11,859 nucleotides of DNA, taken from positions 1-11,859 of the forward strand of contig JAFZRD010000187.1 of NCBI GenBank assembly GCA_017620055.1. The letters are read 5' to 3'. The DNA comes from Lachnospiraceae bacterium (GTDB lineage Bacteria; Bacillota_A; Clostridia; Lachnospirales; Lachnospiraceae). Of the stretch, positions 5,285 through 11,859 are shown in pieces. Both the position numbers and the translations under genes were made by a program. Position 1 is the first letter of the stretch, and each line of letters begins with the position of its first letter. Below the pieces are notes generated by a model. That model worked only from the letters and a program-made list of their open reading frames with translations. It had not been told where the DNA came from and ran no database searches.

Positions 5285-7849
5285 CTATTTTCTACCACAA
5301 CATTGTTTATATTTCTTCCCCGAGCCGCACGGACACGGATCGTTCGGATATACTTTGTCGGACTCGCGTCTTACGCTCTTCTTCGGGCCGGTATCGTCCT
5401 TGTTGGTTCCGGTGATCTTGGCAACTTCTTCACGCTCAACCTTCTGCTCAACACGGATATGGAACAGTACTCTGACTGTTTCCTCGCTTATGGCGTCCGT
5501 CATGGAGTTGAACATGTCGTAGCCCATCATCTTGTATTCAACAAGCGGATCTCTCTGACCGTAAGCCTGCAGTCCGATACCCTGACGGAGCTGGTCCATG
5601 TCATCGATGTGATCCATCCATTTTCTGTCTATTACCTTGAGGAGGATTACACGCTCTATCTCACGGATCTGCTCAGGTGTCGGGAACTCGGCTTCCTTGG
5701 CCTCGTAGAGTTTGACAACCTCTTCCTTGAGCTTGTGGATAAGCTCCTCCTTCTTCATGTTCCTGATGTCGGGAGTCTTGAGCTCCGCAACCGGAACGGT
5801 CGCGCGAAGGTGCTGGTTGAGTTCGGGAAGATCCCAGTCTTCGGGATTTGATACATCTCCGATACACATCTCAACTGTATTTTCAACAAACTCCGTCGCC
5901 ATCTTGAATACGACATCACGCATGCTCTCTCCGTCAAGAACACGACGGCGCTCGGCATATATGATCTCTCTTTGTTCATTCATGACCTGATCATACTCAA
6001 GCAGGTTCTTTCTTACGCCGAAGTTGTTATTCTCTATTCTCTTCTGTGCCTTCTCAATCGCACTCGTGAGCATCGAATGCTCAATCTGCTCATTCTCGGG
6101 AACACCGAGTGTGTTGAACACGTTCATAAGGCGGTCTGATCCGAACAGTCTCATCAGATCATCCTCAAGTGATATGAAGAATCTCGATTCACCGGGATCT
6201 CCCTGACGGCCGGAACGGCCTCGCAACTGATTATCTATACGTCTTGACTCATGACGCTCCGTACCGATTATCTTAAGTCCGCCCGCAAGCCTTGACTCCT
6301 CATCGAGTTTGATATCGGTACCACGACCTGCCATGTTCGTTGCTATCGTAACAGCTCCGTGCACACCGGCTTCGGCAACGATCGCCGCTTCGAGTTCATG
6401 GAACTTCGCATTCAGGACTTTATGTTCGATACCGCGCTTCGTAAGAAGCTTTGAGAGTTCCTCGGAAGCCTCGATCGTGATGGTACCGACTAGTATGGGC
6501 TGTCCGGTCTTGTGAGCCGTCTCGATCTCTTCGCAGATCGCGTGAAGCTTTTCTTTTCTCGTTTTATATACGGCATCCTGCAGATCGATCCTGGCGATCG
6601 GCTTGTTTGTCGGGATCTCGATAACGTCCATCCCGTATATATCACGGAATTCCTTTTCCTCGGTAAGAGCCGTACCGGTCATCCCGCATTTTTTCTCAAA
6701 TTTGTTAAAGAAGTTCTGGAACGTGATCGTGGCAAGCGTCTTGCTCTCACGCTTAACCTTTACATGCTCCTTGGCTTCTATCGCCTGATGGAGTCCGTCA
6801 GAATAACGACGGCCCGGCATGATACGTCCCGTGAACTCATCTACGATCAGCACCTCGTCATCTTTAACAACATAGTCCTGATCGCGGAACATGAGATTGT
6901 GTGCACGAAGTGCAAGGATAACGTTATTCTGTATCTCCACGTTCTCCGAATCCGCAAGGTTGTCTATCTGGAAGAACTTCTCGACTTTTGCCACACCCTG
7001 TGCGGTAAGCGTTACGAACTTATCTTTTTCATTAACGATAAAATCACCCGTCTCTTCGCGTTCAATACCCATGATCGCATCCATCTTGGACAGGTCTTCC
7101 ATATCGGCGCCACGCTTGAGCTGTCTTGCAAGAACATCGCAGACCTCATACAGCTTTGTGGACTTGCCACTCTGACCGGATATGATAAGAGGAGTACGTG
7201 CTTCGTCGATAAGCACCGAGTCAACCTCATCGATTATGGCATAGGCAAGCGAGCGGAGCACGAGCTGCTCCTTGTATATGACCATGTTGTCACGAAGATA
7301 ATCAAATCCGAGTTCGTTATTGGTAACATATGTGATATCGCAGTTGTATGCATTGCGTCTTTCCTCAGGCTTCATGGAATTGAGGACAACTCCCACGGTA
7401 AGACCGAGAAACTCATGAATCTGACCCATCCATTCCGCATCACGGTTTGCAAGGTAATCATTGACCGTAACGATATGAACACCACGTCCCGTAAGGGCGT
7501 TCAGATATGCAGGAAGTGTTGCAACAAGTGTTTTACCTTCACCTGTCTTCATCTCGGCTATACGGCCCTGATGAAGGATGATACCGCCGATGAGCTGAAC
7601 CCTGTAATGCTCCATATCAAGCACACGTTTTGCAGCTTCCCTTACCGTTGCATAAGCTTCGGGAAGAAGATCATCAAGGCTCTCTCCATCCGCATATCTT
7701 TTCTTGTATTCTATGGTAAGCGCGCGAAGTTCCGAATCGGAAAGACTCTGCATCTTCGGTCTTAGGGATTCGATCTTATCAACAAGAGGCATTATGAGCT
7801 TTACCTCCCGCTCGCTGTGAGTACCAAAAATCTTTTCTATAATGTTCAT
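5285..7849 (-). CDS. secA: Protein translocase ATPase SecA
   Basis: This is the motor that drives unfolded preproteins through SecYEG by ATP hydrolysis. The product is 854 residues (B. subtilis 841, E. coli 901). Nucleotide-binding domain 1 has Walker A MKTGEGKT (100-107) and [12 protein letters not shown] (207-218) with the DEAD-type box. The preprotein cross-linking domain follows, then the second motor domain with [12 protein letters not shown] and [15 protein letters not shown]. The helical scaffold contains [20 protein letters not shown]. The protein ends in a SEC-C zinc finger, [13 protein letters not shown], the SecB/ribosome-contacting tail. I chose the ATG at 7847-7849 rather than an in-frame ATG at 7886-7888: AAGGAG (7858-7863) stands 8 nt before it, [10 protein letters not shown] is the family start, and the upstream ATG coincides with the predicted transcription start. 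It is the first gene of the four-gene operon. Confidence 0.97.
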   Translation of the reverse strand: MNIIEKIFGTHSEREVKLIMPLVDKIESLRPKMQSLSDSELRALTIEYKKRYADGESLDDLLPEAYATVREAAKRVLDMEHYRVQLIGGIILHQGRIAEMKTGEGKTLVATLPAYLNALTGRGVHIVTVNDYLANRDAEWMGQIHEFLGLTVGVVLNSMKPEERRNAYNCDITYVTNNELGFDYLRDNMVIYKEQLVLRSLAYAIIDEVDSVLIDEARTPLIISGQSGKSTKLYEVCDVLARQLKRGADMEDLSKMDAIMGIEREETGDFIVNEKDKFVTLTAQGVAKVEKFFQIDNLADSENVEIQNNVILALRAHNLMFRDQDYVVKDDEVLIVDEFTGRIMPGRRYSDGLHQAIEAKEHVKVKRESKTLATITFQNFFNKFEKKCGMTGTALTEEKEFRDIYGMDVIEIPTNKPIARIDLQDAVYKTRKEKLHAICEEIETAHKTGQPILVGTITIEASEELSKLLTKRGIEHKVLNAKFHELEAAIVAEAGVHGAVTIATNMAGRGTDIKLDEESRLAGGLKIIGTERHESRRIDNQLRGRSGRQGDPGESRFFISLEDDLMRLFGSDRLMNVFNTLGVPENEQIEHSMLTSAIEKAQKRIENNNFGVRKNLLEYDQVMNEQREIIYAERRRVLDGESMRDVVFKMATEFVENTVEMCIGDVSNPEDWDLPELNQHLRATVPVAELKTPDIRNMKKEELIHKLKEEVVKLYEAKEAEFPTPEQIREIERVILLKVIDRKWMDHIDDMDQLRQGIGLQAYGQRDPLVEYKMMGYDMFNSMTDAISEETVRVLFHIRVEQKVEREEVAKITGTNKDDTGPKKSVRRESDKVYPNDPCPCGSGKKYKQCCGRK

Positions 7850-7893
7850 CAGAAAAACTCCTTTGGCTATCTGCATATAAAGCGCCAACGATA

Positions 7894-7922
7894 ATTTTAA
7901 CAGAACAGGAGCGCTTATTCAA
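7894..7922 (-). promoter_or_regulatory. Promoter of the secA-prfB-hom-lysC operon
   Basis: On the complement TTGAAT (7917-7922) and TAAAAT (7894-7899) are 17 nt apart, and TGT just before the -10 supplies the extended -10 TG. Transcription should start near 7887, leaving a leader of about 38 nt that contains the AAGGAG of secA. No riboswitch or secM-like leader fits in this space. Confidence 0.7.
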
Positions 7923-7934
7923 CACGAAATTCCG

Positions 7935-7963
7935 TTGATTTGACACAGAAAATTAGTTATAAT
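7935..7963 (+). promoter_or_regulatory. Promoter of the STAS-like/methyltransferase operon
   Basis: TTGATT (7935-7940) and a perfect TATAAT (7958-7963) are separated by the optimal 17 nt. Transcription should start near 7970. A TTGACA overlapping at 7940-7945 is only 12 nt from the -10 and is not the functional -35. Its -35 faces the secA -35 across 12 bp, so the two polymerases would share the intergenic region. Confidence 0.75.
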
Positions 7964-8005
7964 CTGAAATGTGTAAATGCACATAGTAAGGTGGAGGTTA
8001 TCAGT

Positions 8006-8410
8006 ATGGAGAAGGAAGTTGGATGTTTTAAAGTATGGACCGATGAAGGCGGCCGCAGGATCGTCTATTCGAGAGGAACGGGAGTCGCCCATGCACATGA
8101 GATCGCATGGCTGTACGAGACTCTCATAGAGTTTTCCAAAGAATGGCACGACGATAAAGGCTTCGTATACATGGCATTCATAGAAGAGCTTGAACAGGTC
8201 AGCCCCAAAGGTAGCATCCAGTACGTAGAGCTTCACCGCAACCTTGAAGCCAACGGCTGCAAATACATTGCATATATCGAAGGCAATTCCTATGAGGTTT
8301 CAGTGCAGTCATACAAGCACAAACAGATGAGCAATACCCCCCGTACCGAGAACCGTTACTTCCCGACACAGTTCGAGGGTTTGAAATGGTTCGAAGAAAT
8401 GGGGTTCTGA
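8006..8410 (+). CDS. Uncharacterised STAS/SpoIIAA-like small protein
   Basis: 134 residues, soluble, no signal or membrane segment. I choose ATG 8006-8008 because AAGGTGGAGG (7988-7997) ends 8 nt before it; a longer frame beginning with TTG at 7940 would start inside the promoter. The pattern of a strand, a helix (WLYETLIEFSKEW), strand GFVYMAFIEELEQVSP, helix YVELHRNLEANG, strand CKYIAYIEG, strand SYEVSVQSYKHKQM and a final helix TQFEGLKWFEEMGF resembles STAS-like/SpoIIAA-like domains, which often end in 'F.s.eEAl.WL'. I do not see a recognisable phosphorylatable serine motif of anti-sigma antagonists. Its stop is 1 nt before the methyltransferase start, so both are made together and may act together. 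The fold call is an impression from the pattern, and the function is unknown. Confidence 0.7.
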   Translation: MEKEVGCFKVWTDEGGRRIVYSRGTGVAHAHEIAWLYETLIEFSKEWHDDKGFVYMAFIEELEQVSPKGSIQYVELHRNLEANGCKYIAYIEGNSYEVSVQSYKHKQMSNTPRTENRYFPTQFEGLKWFEEMGF

Positions 8411-8411
8411 T

Positions 8412-9446
8412 ATGAGTATCAAGAAAAAATACAGCAAGCCGTTCGGAGATCTGAACACGCTTAAGACAACCTTTTTTGAAAATAACGACGGAATGCTCGA
8501 CATGGCAGACGGCATGGCGGATGTACTACTTATGCAGCCAAAGCGCCTTACATGCAAGATCTGTGGTGAAAAGCTCGGTAAGCCCCTGTACCACAGCCAT
8601 CGTATCGGTTACATAGAGTGTCCCAAATGCGGGCACCTCAACAGCGAGTGCGAGGATACGGATGATTTTGCCTCCAAGGTATATGTCGAGGACGATTATT
8701 CCAAGAACTACAGCGCGGCTGACAAGGAAAGTTATATCCGCAGGCGCGACATGATATACGCTCCGAAGGCCGAATATCTTCGCGACTGCCTGAAGCACGA
8801 AGGAGTATCGTCTGAGGGCGTGAACATACTCGATATAGGAGCCGGATGCGGATACTTTGTATCTGCTGTGCGTGAACTTGGTATGAAGGCTGTCGGTATC
8901 GATGTATCAAACAGCGAGGTCGAATACGGAAATGCTATGAATCCCGAAAAGTGGCTAACGTGCGTCGGGCTTCGCGACTCGATCGACCATATCAAAAACA
9001 CGGATGCAAATGTCCTTACGGCGATCGGTGTGCTTGAGCACCTCGTACATCTTGATGAGAATATTGAAGCGATAAAAGAAAATGAGAACATCAGATATCT
9101 CTTTGCTTCTATCCCGATGTTCTCATTTTCCAGTTGTTTTGAAGTTGCCTTTGCCAACGGATACAACCGTCACACAGGCGGTACGCACACACATCTGTTC
9201 ACGAATGAATCCGTTGAAAAGATGGCAGAGCGTATGGGATTTGAGGTCGCGTATGAATGGCGCTTCGGATCCGATATCAATGATCTGTACAGATTCCTGA
9301 TGGTATCCATGCAGAAGAATGATAACGCCGAGTTCTCACAGTATTTTTCCGACAGGTTCGTGCCTCTCATGGACGATCTGCAGGCTGTACTCGACAAGAG
9401 TGAGTTCTCTTCGGAGCTGCACTTCATACTGCGAAGAAAAGCATAA
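8412..9446 (+). CDS. Zinc-ribbon class I SAM-dependent methyltransferase
   Basis: 344 residues. The N-terminus (about 1-40) is polar and unassigned. Next comes a zinc ribbon, CKIC (48-51) and CPKC (70-73). A linker helix (about 100-130) leads to a Rossmann methyltransferase domain with motif I ILDIGAGCGYF (139-149), the acidic ribose-binding strand AVGIDVS, and a VLEHLVHLDEN segment typical of the Methyltransf_23 type. The later part, GGTHTHLFTNESVEKMAERMGF, is common in methyltransferases acting on sugars, nucleotide sugars or cell-surface polymers, some of which also carry an N-terminal zinc-binding domain. The substrate cannot be read from the sequence. The ribosome binding site is weak (GGGG about 9 nt upstream), consistent with coupling to the preceding gene 1 nt away. 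Its TAA stop faces the buk stop across 3 bp. Confidence 0.85.
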   Translation: MSIKKKYSKPFGDLNTLKTTFFENNDGMLDMADGMADVLLMQPKRLTCKICGEKLGKPLYHSHRIGYIECPKCGHLNSECEDTDDFASKVYVEDDYSKNYSAADKESYIRRRDMIYAPKAEYLRDCLKHEGVSSEGVNILDIGAGCGYFVSAVRELGMKAVGIDVSNSEVEYGNAMNPEKWLTCVGLRDSIDHIKNTDANVLTAIGVLEHLVHLDENIEAIKENENIRYLFASIPMFSFSSCFEVAFANGYNRHTGGTHTHLFTNESVEKMAERMGFEVAYEWRFGSDINDLYRFLMVSMQKNDNAEFSQYFSDRFVPLMDDLQAVLDKSEFSSELHFILRRKA

Positions 9447-9475
9447 GCATCAGTACGGCTTGGCTTCTTCTTCTT
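9433..9475. terminator. Weak candidate hairpin at the methyltransferase/buk junction
   Basis: GAAGAA (9433-9438) can pair with TTCTTC (9465-9470), and AAGC (9439-9442) with GCTT (9458-9461), leaving a 3-nt bulge and a 15-nt loop. The plus-strand side is followed by TTCTTTG. The stem is A/T-rich and imperfect and overlaps both gene ends, so I give it little weight as a terminator. Confidence 0.2.
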
Positions 9476-10517
9476 TGTTCATAACCCTGAGGCCACCCTG
9501 TGCAAGAGCCAGAAGCTCGTCTTCGCCCGGATATACCGTAAACGGTGCGATCCATTCGCAGCGCTCCTTAAGGCCTGCAACTACATCTTTATCATATGCT
9601 ATTCCGCCGGTCACGATGATCTGATCGACTTTTCCCGAAAGCACACATGCCATTGAACCTATATCCTTGGACATCTGGAGGATGAATGCATCCCTGTACT
9701 CTTTTGCCTTGGCGTCGCCTTCATCTACCATCTTGTCTACGTCACGCATGTCGTTAGTCTTCAGATAAGCGTTAAAACCGCCTTCACCAACGAGTTTCTT
9801 ATATACTTCCTTCTCCGAATACTTGCCCGAGAAGCACATCTTAACAAGCGCTCCGGGAGGCACCGCACCGGCACGCTCCGGTGAAAATGCACCGTCTCCG
9901 TCAAGTGCGTTGAATATATCGATAACACGTCCGTTCTTGTGAGGTCCTACCGAACATCCGCCGCCCATATGAACGACTATAAGGTTCAGGTCTTCATACT
10001 TCTTACCGACTTCCTTCGCATAACGCTTTGCTACTGCCTTCTGATTGAGCGCGTGGAACTTGCTCACTCTCGGAAGCTCGGGGCATCCCGAATGTCTTGC
10101 GATATCGATCATCTCATCAACAACAACAGGATCAACGATGTATGAAGGTATCGACAGACTGTCACCTATCTCTCTTGCAAGAATACCGCCAAGGTTCGAT
10201 GCATGCTGACCCTGTACGCCTACCTTGAGGTCTTCAAGAAGCGCATCCGTTACTTCATATGTTCCGCCGGGGATCGGCTTGAGCATTCCTCCGCGGCCTA
10301 CAACAAAGTCAAGCGTATTGATATCGAAGTTCTTCTCTTTGAGGAAGTTTAAGATGATATCCTTACGAAAATCCTTCTGTGCAAAGATCGAATCATATGA
10401 GTTTATCTCCTCTGTCGAGTGACGCAGAGTCTCGTCAAACAGAAGGGTCTCGTCTTCGAATATGCCGATCTTGGTCGATGTTGAACCCGGGTTTATTATT
10501 AAACTTTTAAGGCCCAT
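9450..10517 (-). CDS. buk: Butyrate kinase (EC 2.7.2.7)
   Basis: It converts butyryl phosphate and ADP to butyrate and ATP, the energy-yielding last step of butyrate fermentation through the Ptb-Buk route. The 355 residues match the family's usual length. Features of the acetate/butyrate kinase (ASKHA) fold are the phosphate-binding NPGSTSTK (9-16), [17 protein letters not shown], the central [19 protein letters not shown] (adenosine/phosphate motif), [15 protein letters not shown], which separates butyrate kinases from acetate kinases, and the late [17 protein letters not shown] (about 10523-10529) overlaps the ptb stop codon and lies a few nt before the ATG, so ptb and buk are closely coupled. 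A branched-chain acyl (isobutyrate/isovalerate) kinase is the main alternative, but the Etf context favours butyrate. The 3' end abuts the convergent methyltransferase gene. Confidence 0.95.
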   Translation of the reverse strand: MGLKSLIINPGSTSTKIGIFEDETLLFDETLRHSTEEINSYDSIFAQKDFRKDIILNFLKEKNFDINTLDFVVGRGGMLKPIPGGTYEVTDALLEDLKVGVQGQHASNLGGILAREIGDSLSIPSYIVDPVVVDEMIDIARHSGCPELPRVSKFHALNQKAVAKRYAKEVGKKYEDLNLIVVHMGGGCSVGPHKNGRVIDIFNALDGDGAFSPERAGAVPPGALVKMCFSGKYSEKEVYKKLVGEGGFNAYLKTNDMRDVDKMVDEGDAKAKEYRDAFILQMSKDIGSMACVLSGKVDQIIVTGGIAYDKDVVAGLKERCEWIAPFTVYPGEDELLALAQGGLRVMNKEEEAKPY

Positions 10518-10527
10518 AATGTCTCCT

Positions 10528-11445
10528 TTACTTCTTCAGTTCGTTCGCAACGATTGCAGCAAGCGCGATCGAGTTCACCTTCGTCTCGAATGTATCGGCA
10601 CGGCTTGTGAGCACGACCGGAGCCTTCGTTCCGGTAAGGATACATCCGTTCTTCATGTTCTCAACAACCTGTGTCATACACTTGTAGACAAGATTTCCTG
10701 CATGAAGATCCGGGAAGATGAGAATGTCTGCATCTCCTGCAACCTTGCGGTCCATAGCGCCTTTCTCCTCGGCTGCTGCCGGGAAAAGTGCGATATCAAG
10801 GGAAAGAGGTCCTTCAACGATACAATCCTTGATCTCTCCGTTATCCTGCATCTTGGAAAGTTCATCCGCCTCAACCGTGATCGGCATCTTCGGATTAACA
10901 GTCTCCGTACAGCATACGACTGCAGCCTTCGGATTTTCCACGCCGCAGGCTTTTGCAACGTTTGCGGTATATTCGATGATGCACTTTTTTTCCTCAAGTG
11001 TCGGATAAGGCATGAATGCAACATCCGAGAGGAAAAGTACTCTGTCAACCTTCGGTACTTCGATAACACATACATGTGAGAGAGGCTTGCCGGTACGCAG
11101 TCCGACTTCCTTGTTGAGTACGCTCTTAAGGAATGTTCCCGTAGGAAGAAGTCCCTTCATGTAAATGTCAGCCTTACCTTCGGATACGATCGAAACTGCC
11201 TTGGTCGCAGCTTCAACTTCATCCTCTACATTGATGATCTCGTATTCATCCATGTTCATGCCGAGCTCCGCGCCGATGGCACGGATCTCAGCTTCATTTC
11301 CAACAAGTATCGCATCTGCGATATCTCTTTCTTTTGCAGCCTTTGCAGCCTCAAGGACAGCCTTGTCCTGTGCAACCGCGATAGCAACTTTTTTCCTGCT
11401 GATAGTCTTGATCCTGGCCAGCAGGTCATCAAAATTCTTAACCAT
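10528..11445 (-). CDS. ptb: Phosphate butyryltransferase (EC 2.3.1.19)
   Basis: It exchanges CoA for phosphate on butyryl-CoA, giving butyryl phosphate for butyrate kinase. At 305 residues it matches clostridial Ptb (about 300), shorter than most phosphate acetyltransferases. It belongs to the PTA/PTB family: recognisable segments are [12 protein letters not shown] near residue 47, [19 protein letters not shown] (about 93-111), [47 protein letters not shown] and the C-terminal [23 protein letters not shown] (11457-11461, AGGAG on the coding strand) lies 11 nt before the ATG. The gap to etfA is 20 nt and that to buk 10 nt. Other acyl-CoA substrates (such as isobutyryl- or 2-methylbutyryl-CoA) remain possible. 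Confidence 0.95.
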   Translation of the reverse strand: MVKNFDDLLARIKTISRKKVAIAVAQDKAVLEAAKAAKERDIADAILVGNEAEIRAIGAELGMNMDEYEIINVEDEVEAATKAVSIVSEGKADIYMKGLLPTGTFLKSVLNKEVGLRTGKPLSHVCVIEVPKVDRVLFLSDVAFMPYPTLEEKKCIIEYTANVAKACGVENPKAAVVCCTETVNPKMPITVEADELSKMQDNGEIKDCIVEGPLSLDIALFPAAAEEKGAMDRKVAGDADILIFPDLHAGNLVYKCMTQVVENMKNGCILTGTKAPVVLTSRADTFETKVNSIALAAIVANELKK

Positions 11446-11465
11446 TTTATTTACATCTCCTGTTG

Positions 11466-11859
11466 TTACTTGGCGGCTATTGCTGCCTTGATATCTTCGG
11501 TAAGCTTCGGAACGATCTTGTTCAGATCACCAACGATACCGAAATCAGCCACATCAAAGATCGGTGCATCCTCATCCTTGTTGATGGCGATGATGATGTC
11601 TGACTCTTCCATGCCGGCAACATGCTGGATCGCACCTGAGATACCGATCGCGAAGTAAACGTTCGGGCGAACAGTCTTACCTGTCTGTCCTACCTGCATC
11701 TCCTTCGGCTTCCAGCCTGAATCTACAACCGCACGTGAGCATGATACCTGTCCGCCGATAGCTGCTGCAAGATCCTCAAGGATCTTGAAGTTCTCGGGAG
11801 AACCTACGCCACGTCCGCCTGAAACGAGGATCTTGGCATCCATGATATCTTTGATATCC
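11466..11859 (-). CDS. etfA: Electron transfer flavoprotein alpha subunit, C-terminal part (5' end beyond window)
   Basis: The frame stays open past an internal ATG (11841-11843) to the window edge; the five codons before it read DIKDI, which continues the family sequence, so that ATG is not the start. About 130 residues are visible. They form the FAD-binding domain [58 protein letters not shown] and [20 protein letters not shown] are hallmark EtfA blocks that hold the FAD. With EtfB it carries electrons to or from butyryl-CoA dehydrogenase (Bcd), in many clostridia as part of an electron-bifurcating complex that couples crotonyl-CoA reduction to ferredoxin reduction. The next two genes, ptb and buk, use the butyryl-CoA made in that reaction, which suggests a butyrate operon whose thl/hbd/crt/bcd/etfB genes lie to the right. 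Confidence 0.96.
   Translation of the reverse strand, partial: DIKDIMDAKILVSGGRGVGSPENFKILEDLAAAIGGQVSCSRAVVDSGWKPKEMQVGQTGKTVRPNVYFAIGISGAIQHVAGMEESDIIIAINKDEDAPIFDVADFGIVGDLNKIVPKLTEDIKAAIAAK

Noticed and set aside
6512..7765. 417-residue open frame on the plus strand opposite secA
   Set aside because: Antisense shadow of a strongly conserved gene; no ribosome binding site, family resemblance or promoter. Length is explained by the codon bias of secA.
7850..7888. SecA extended at the N-terminus from the ATG at 7888
   Set aside because: The extra 13 residues are not family-like, the good AAGGAG lies inside them, and the predicted transcription start falls at this ATG.
7919..7938. Inverted repeat TCAAC...GTTGA in the secA divergent region as an operator
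   Set aside because: The arms are simply the TTGA parts of the two facing -35 boxes; no further symmetry is present.
7940..8005. TTG start extending the STAS-like protein by 22 residues
   Set aside because: It lies inside the promoter (before and across the TATAAT) and has no ribosome binding site; ATG 8006 has AAGGTGGAGG at ideal distance.

Overview
The window looks like chromosomal DNA of an anaerobic, butyrate-forming Clostridia bacterium, most likely Lachnospiraceae (Butyrivibrio/Coprococcus-like). The grounds are an etfA-ptb-buk cluster for the last steps of butyrate formation, a secA-prfB pair of Firmicutes type, AGGAGG-type ribosome binding sites, sigma-A-like promoters and moderate GC. 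The genus is an inference. I see no IS element, CRISPR array, phage gene, tRNA or rRNA; apart from the two edge-cut genes, every gene is intact.

Layout, left to right. (1) 1-1614, minus strand: an extended -10 promoter (about 1606-1614) drives a small two-helix membrane protein, a putative HExxH zinc protease with two CxxC pairs (the two genes overlap by ATGA), and a DUF975-type multi-pass membrane protein cut by the window edge. (2) 1631-7922, minus strand: one apparent operon secA-prfB-hom-lysC with gaps of 5 and 12 nt and a 14-nt overlap. It starts at a promoter at 7894-7922 and ends at a strong intrinsic terminator at 1631-1660, preceded by one or more further hairpins. It joins protein export (SecA), termination at UGA/UAA (RF2) and the aspartate-family amino acid branch (homoserine dehydrogenase and aspartokinase). 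(3) 7935-9446, plus strand: a divergent promoter, back to back with that of secA, drives a small STAS/SpoIIAA-like protein and, 1 nt later, a zinc-ribbon class I methyltransferase. This pair is the least understood part of the window. (4) 9450-11859, minus strand: etfA (partial), ptb and buk. EtfA serves the electron-transfer flavoprotein that works with butyryl-CoA dehydrogenase; Ptb and Buk convert butyryl-CoA to butyrate with ATP formation. buk converges on the methyltransferase gene with only 3 bp between stop codons.

The most interesting observations are: a near-ideal internal Shine-Dalgarno inside lysC placed to make a separate ACT-domain beta subunit, as known for Bacillus subtilis aspartokinase II; a prfB without the classical +1 frameshift at exactly codons 25/26; the STAS-like/methyltransferase two-gene unit; and the HExxH/CxxC protein with its two membrane-protein neighbours. 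I found no clear case of a wholly new defence or mobile system.
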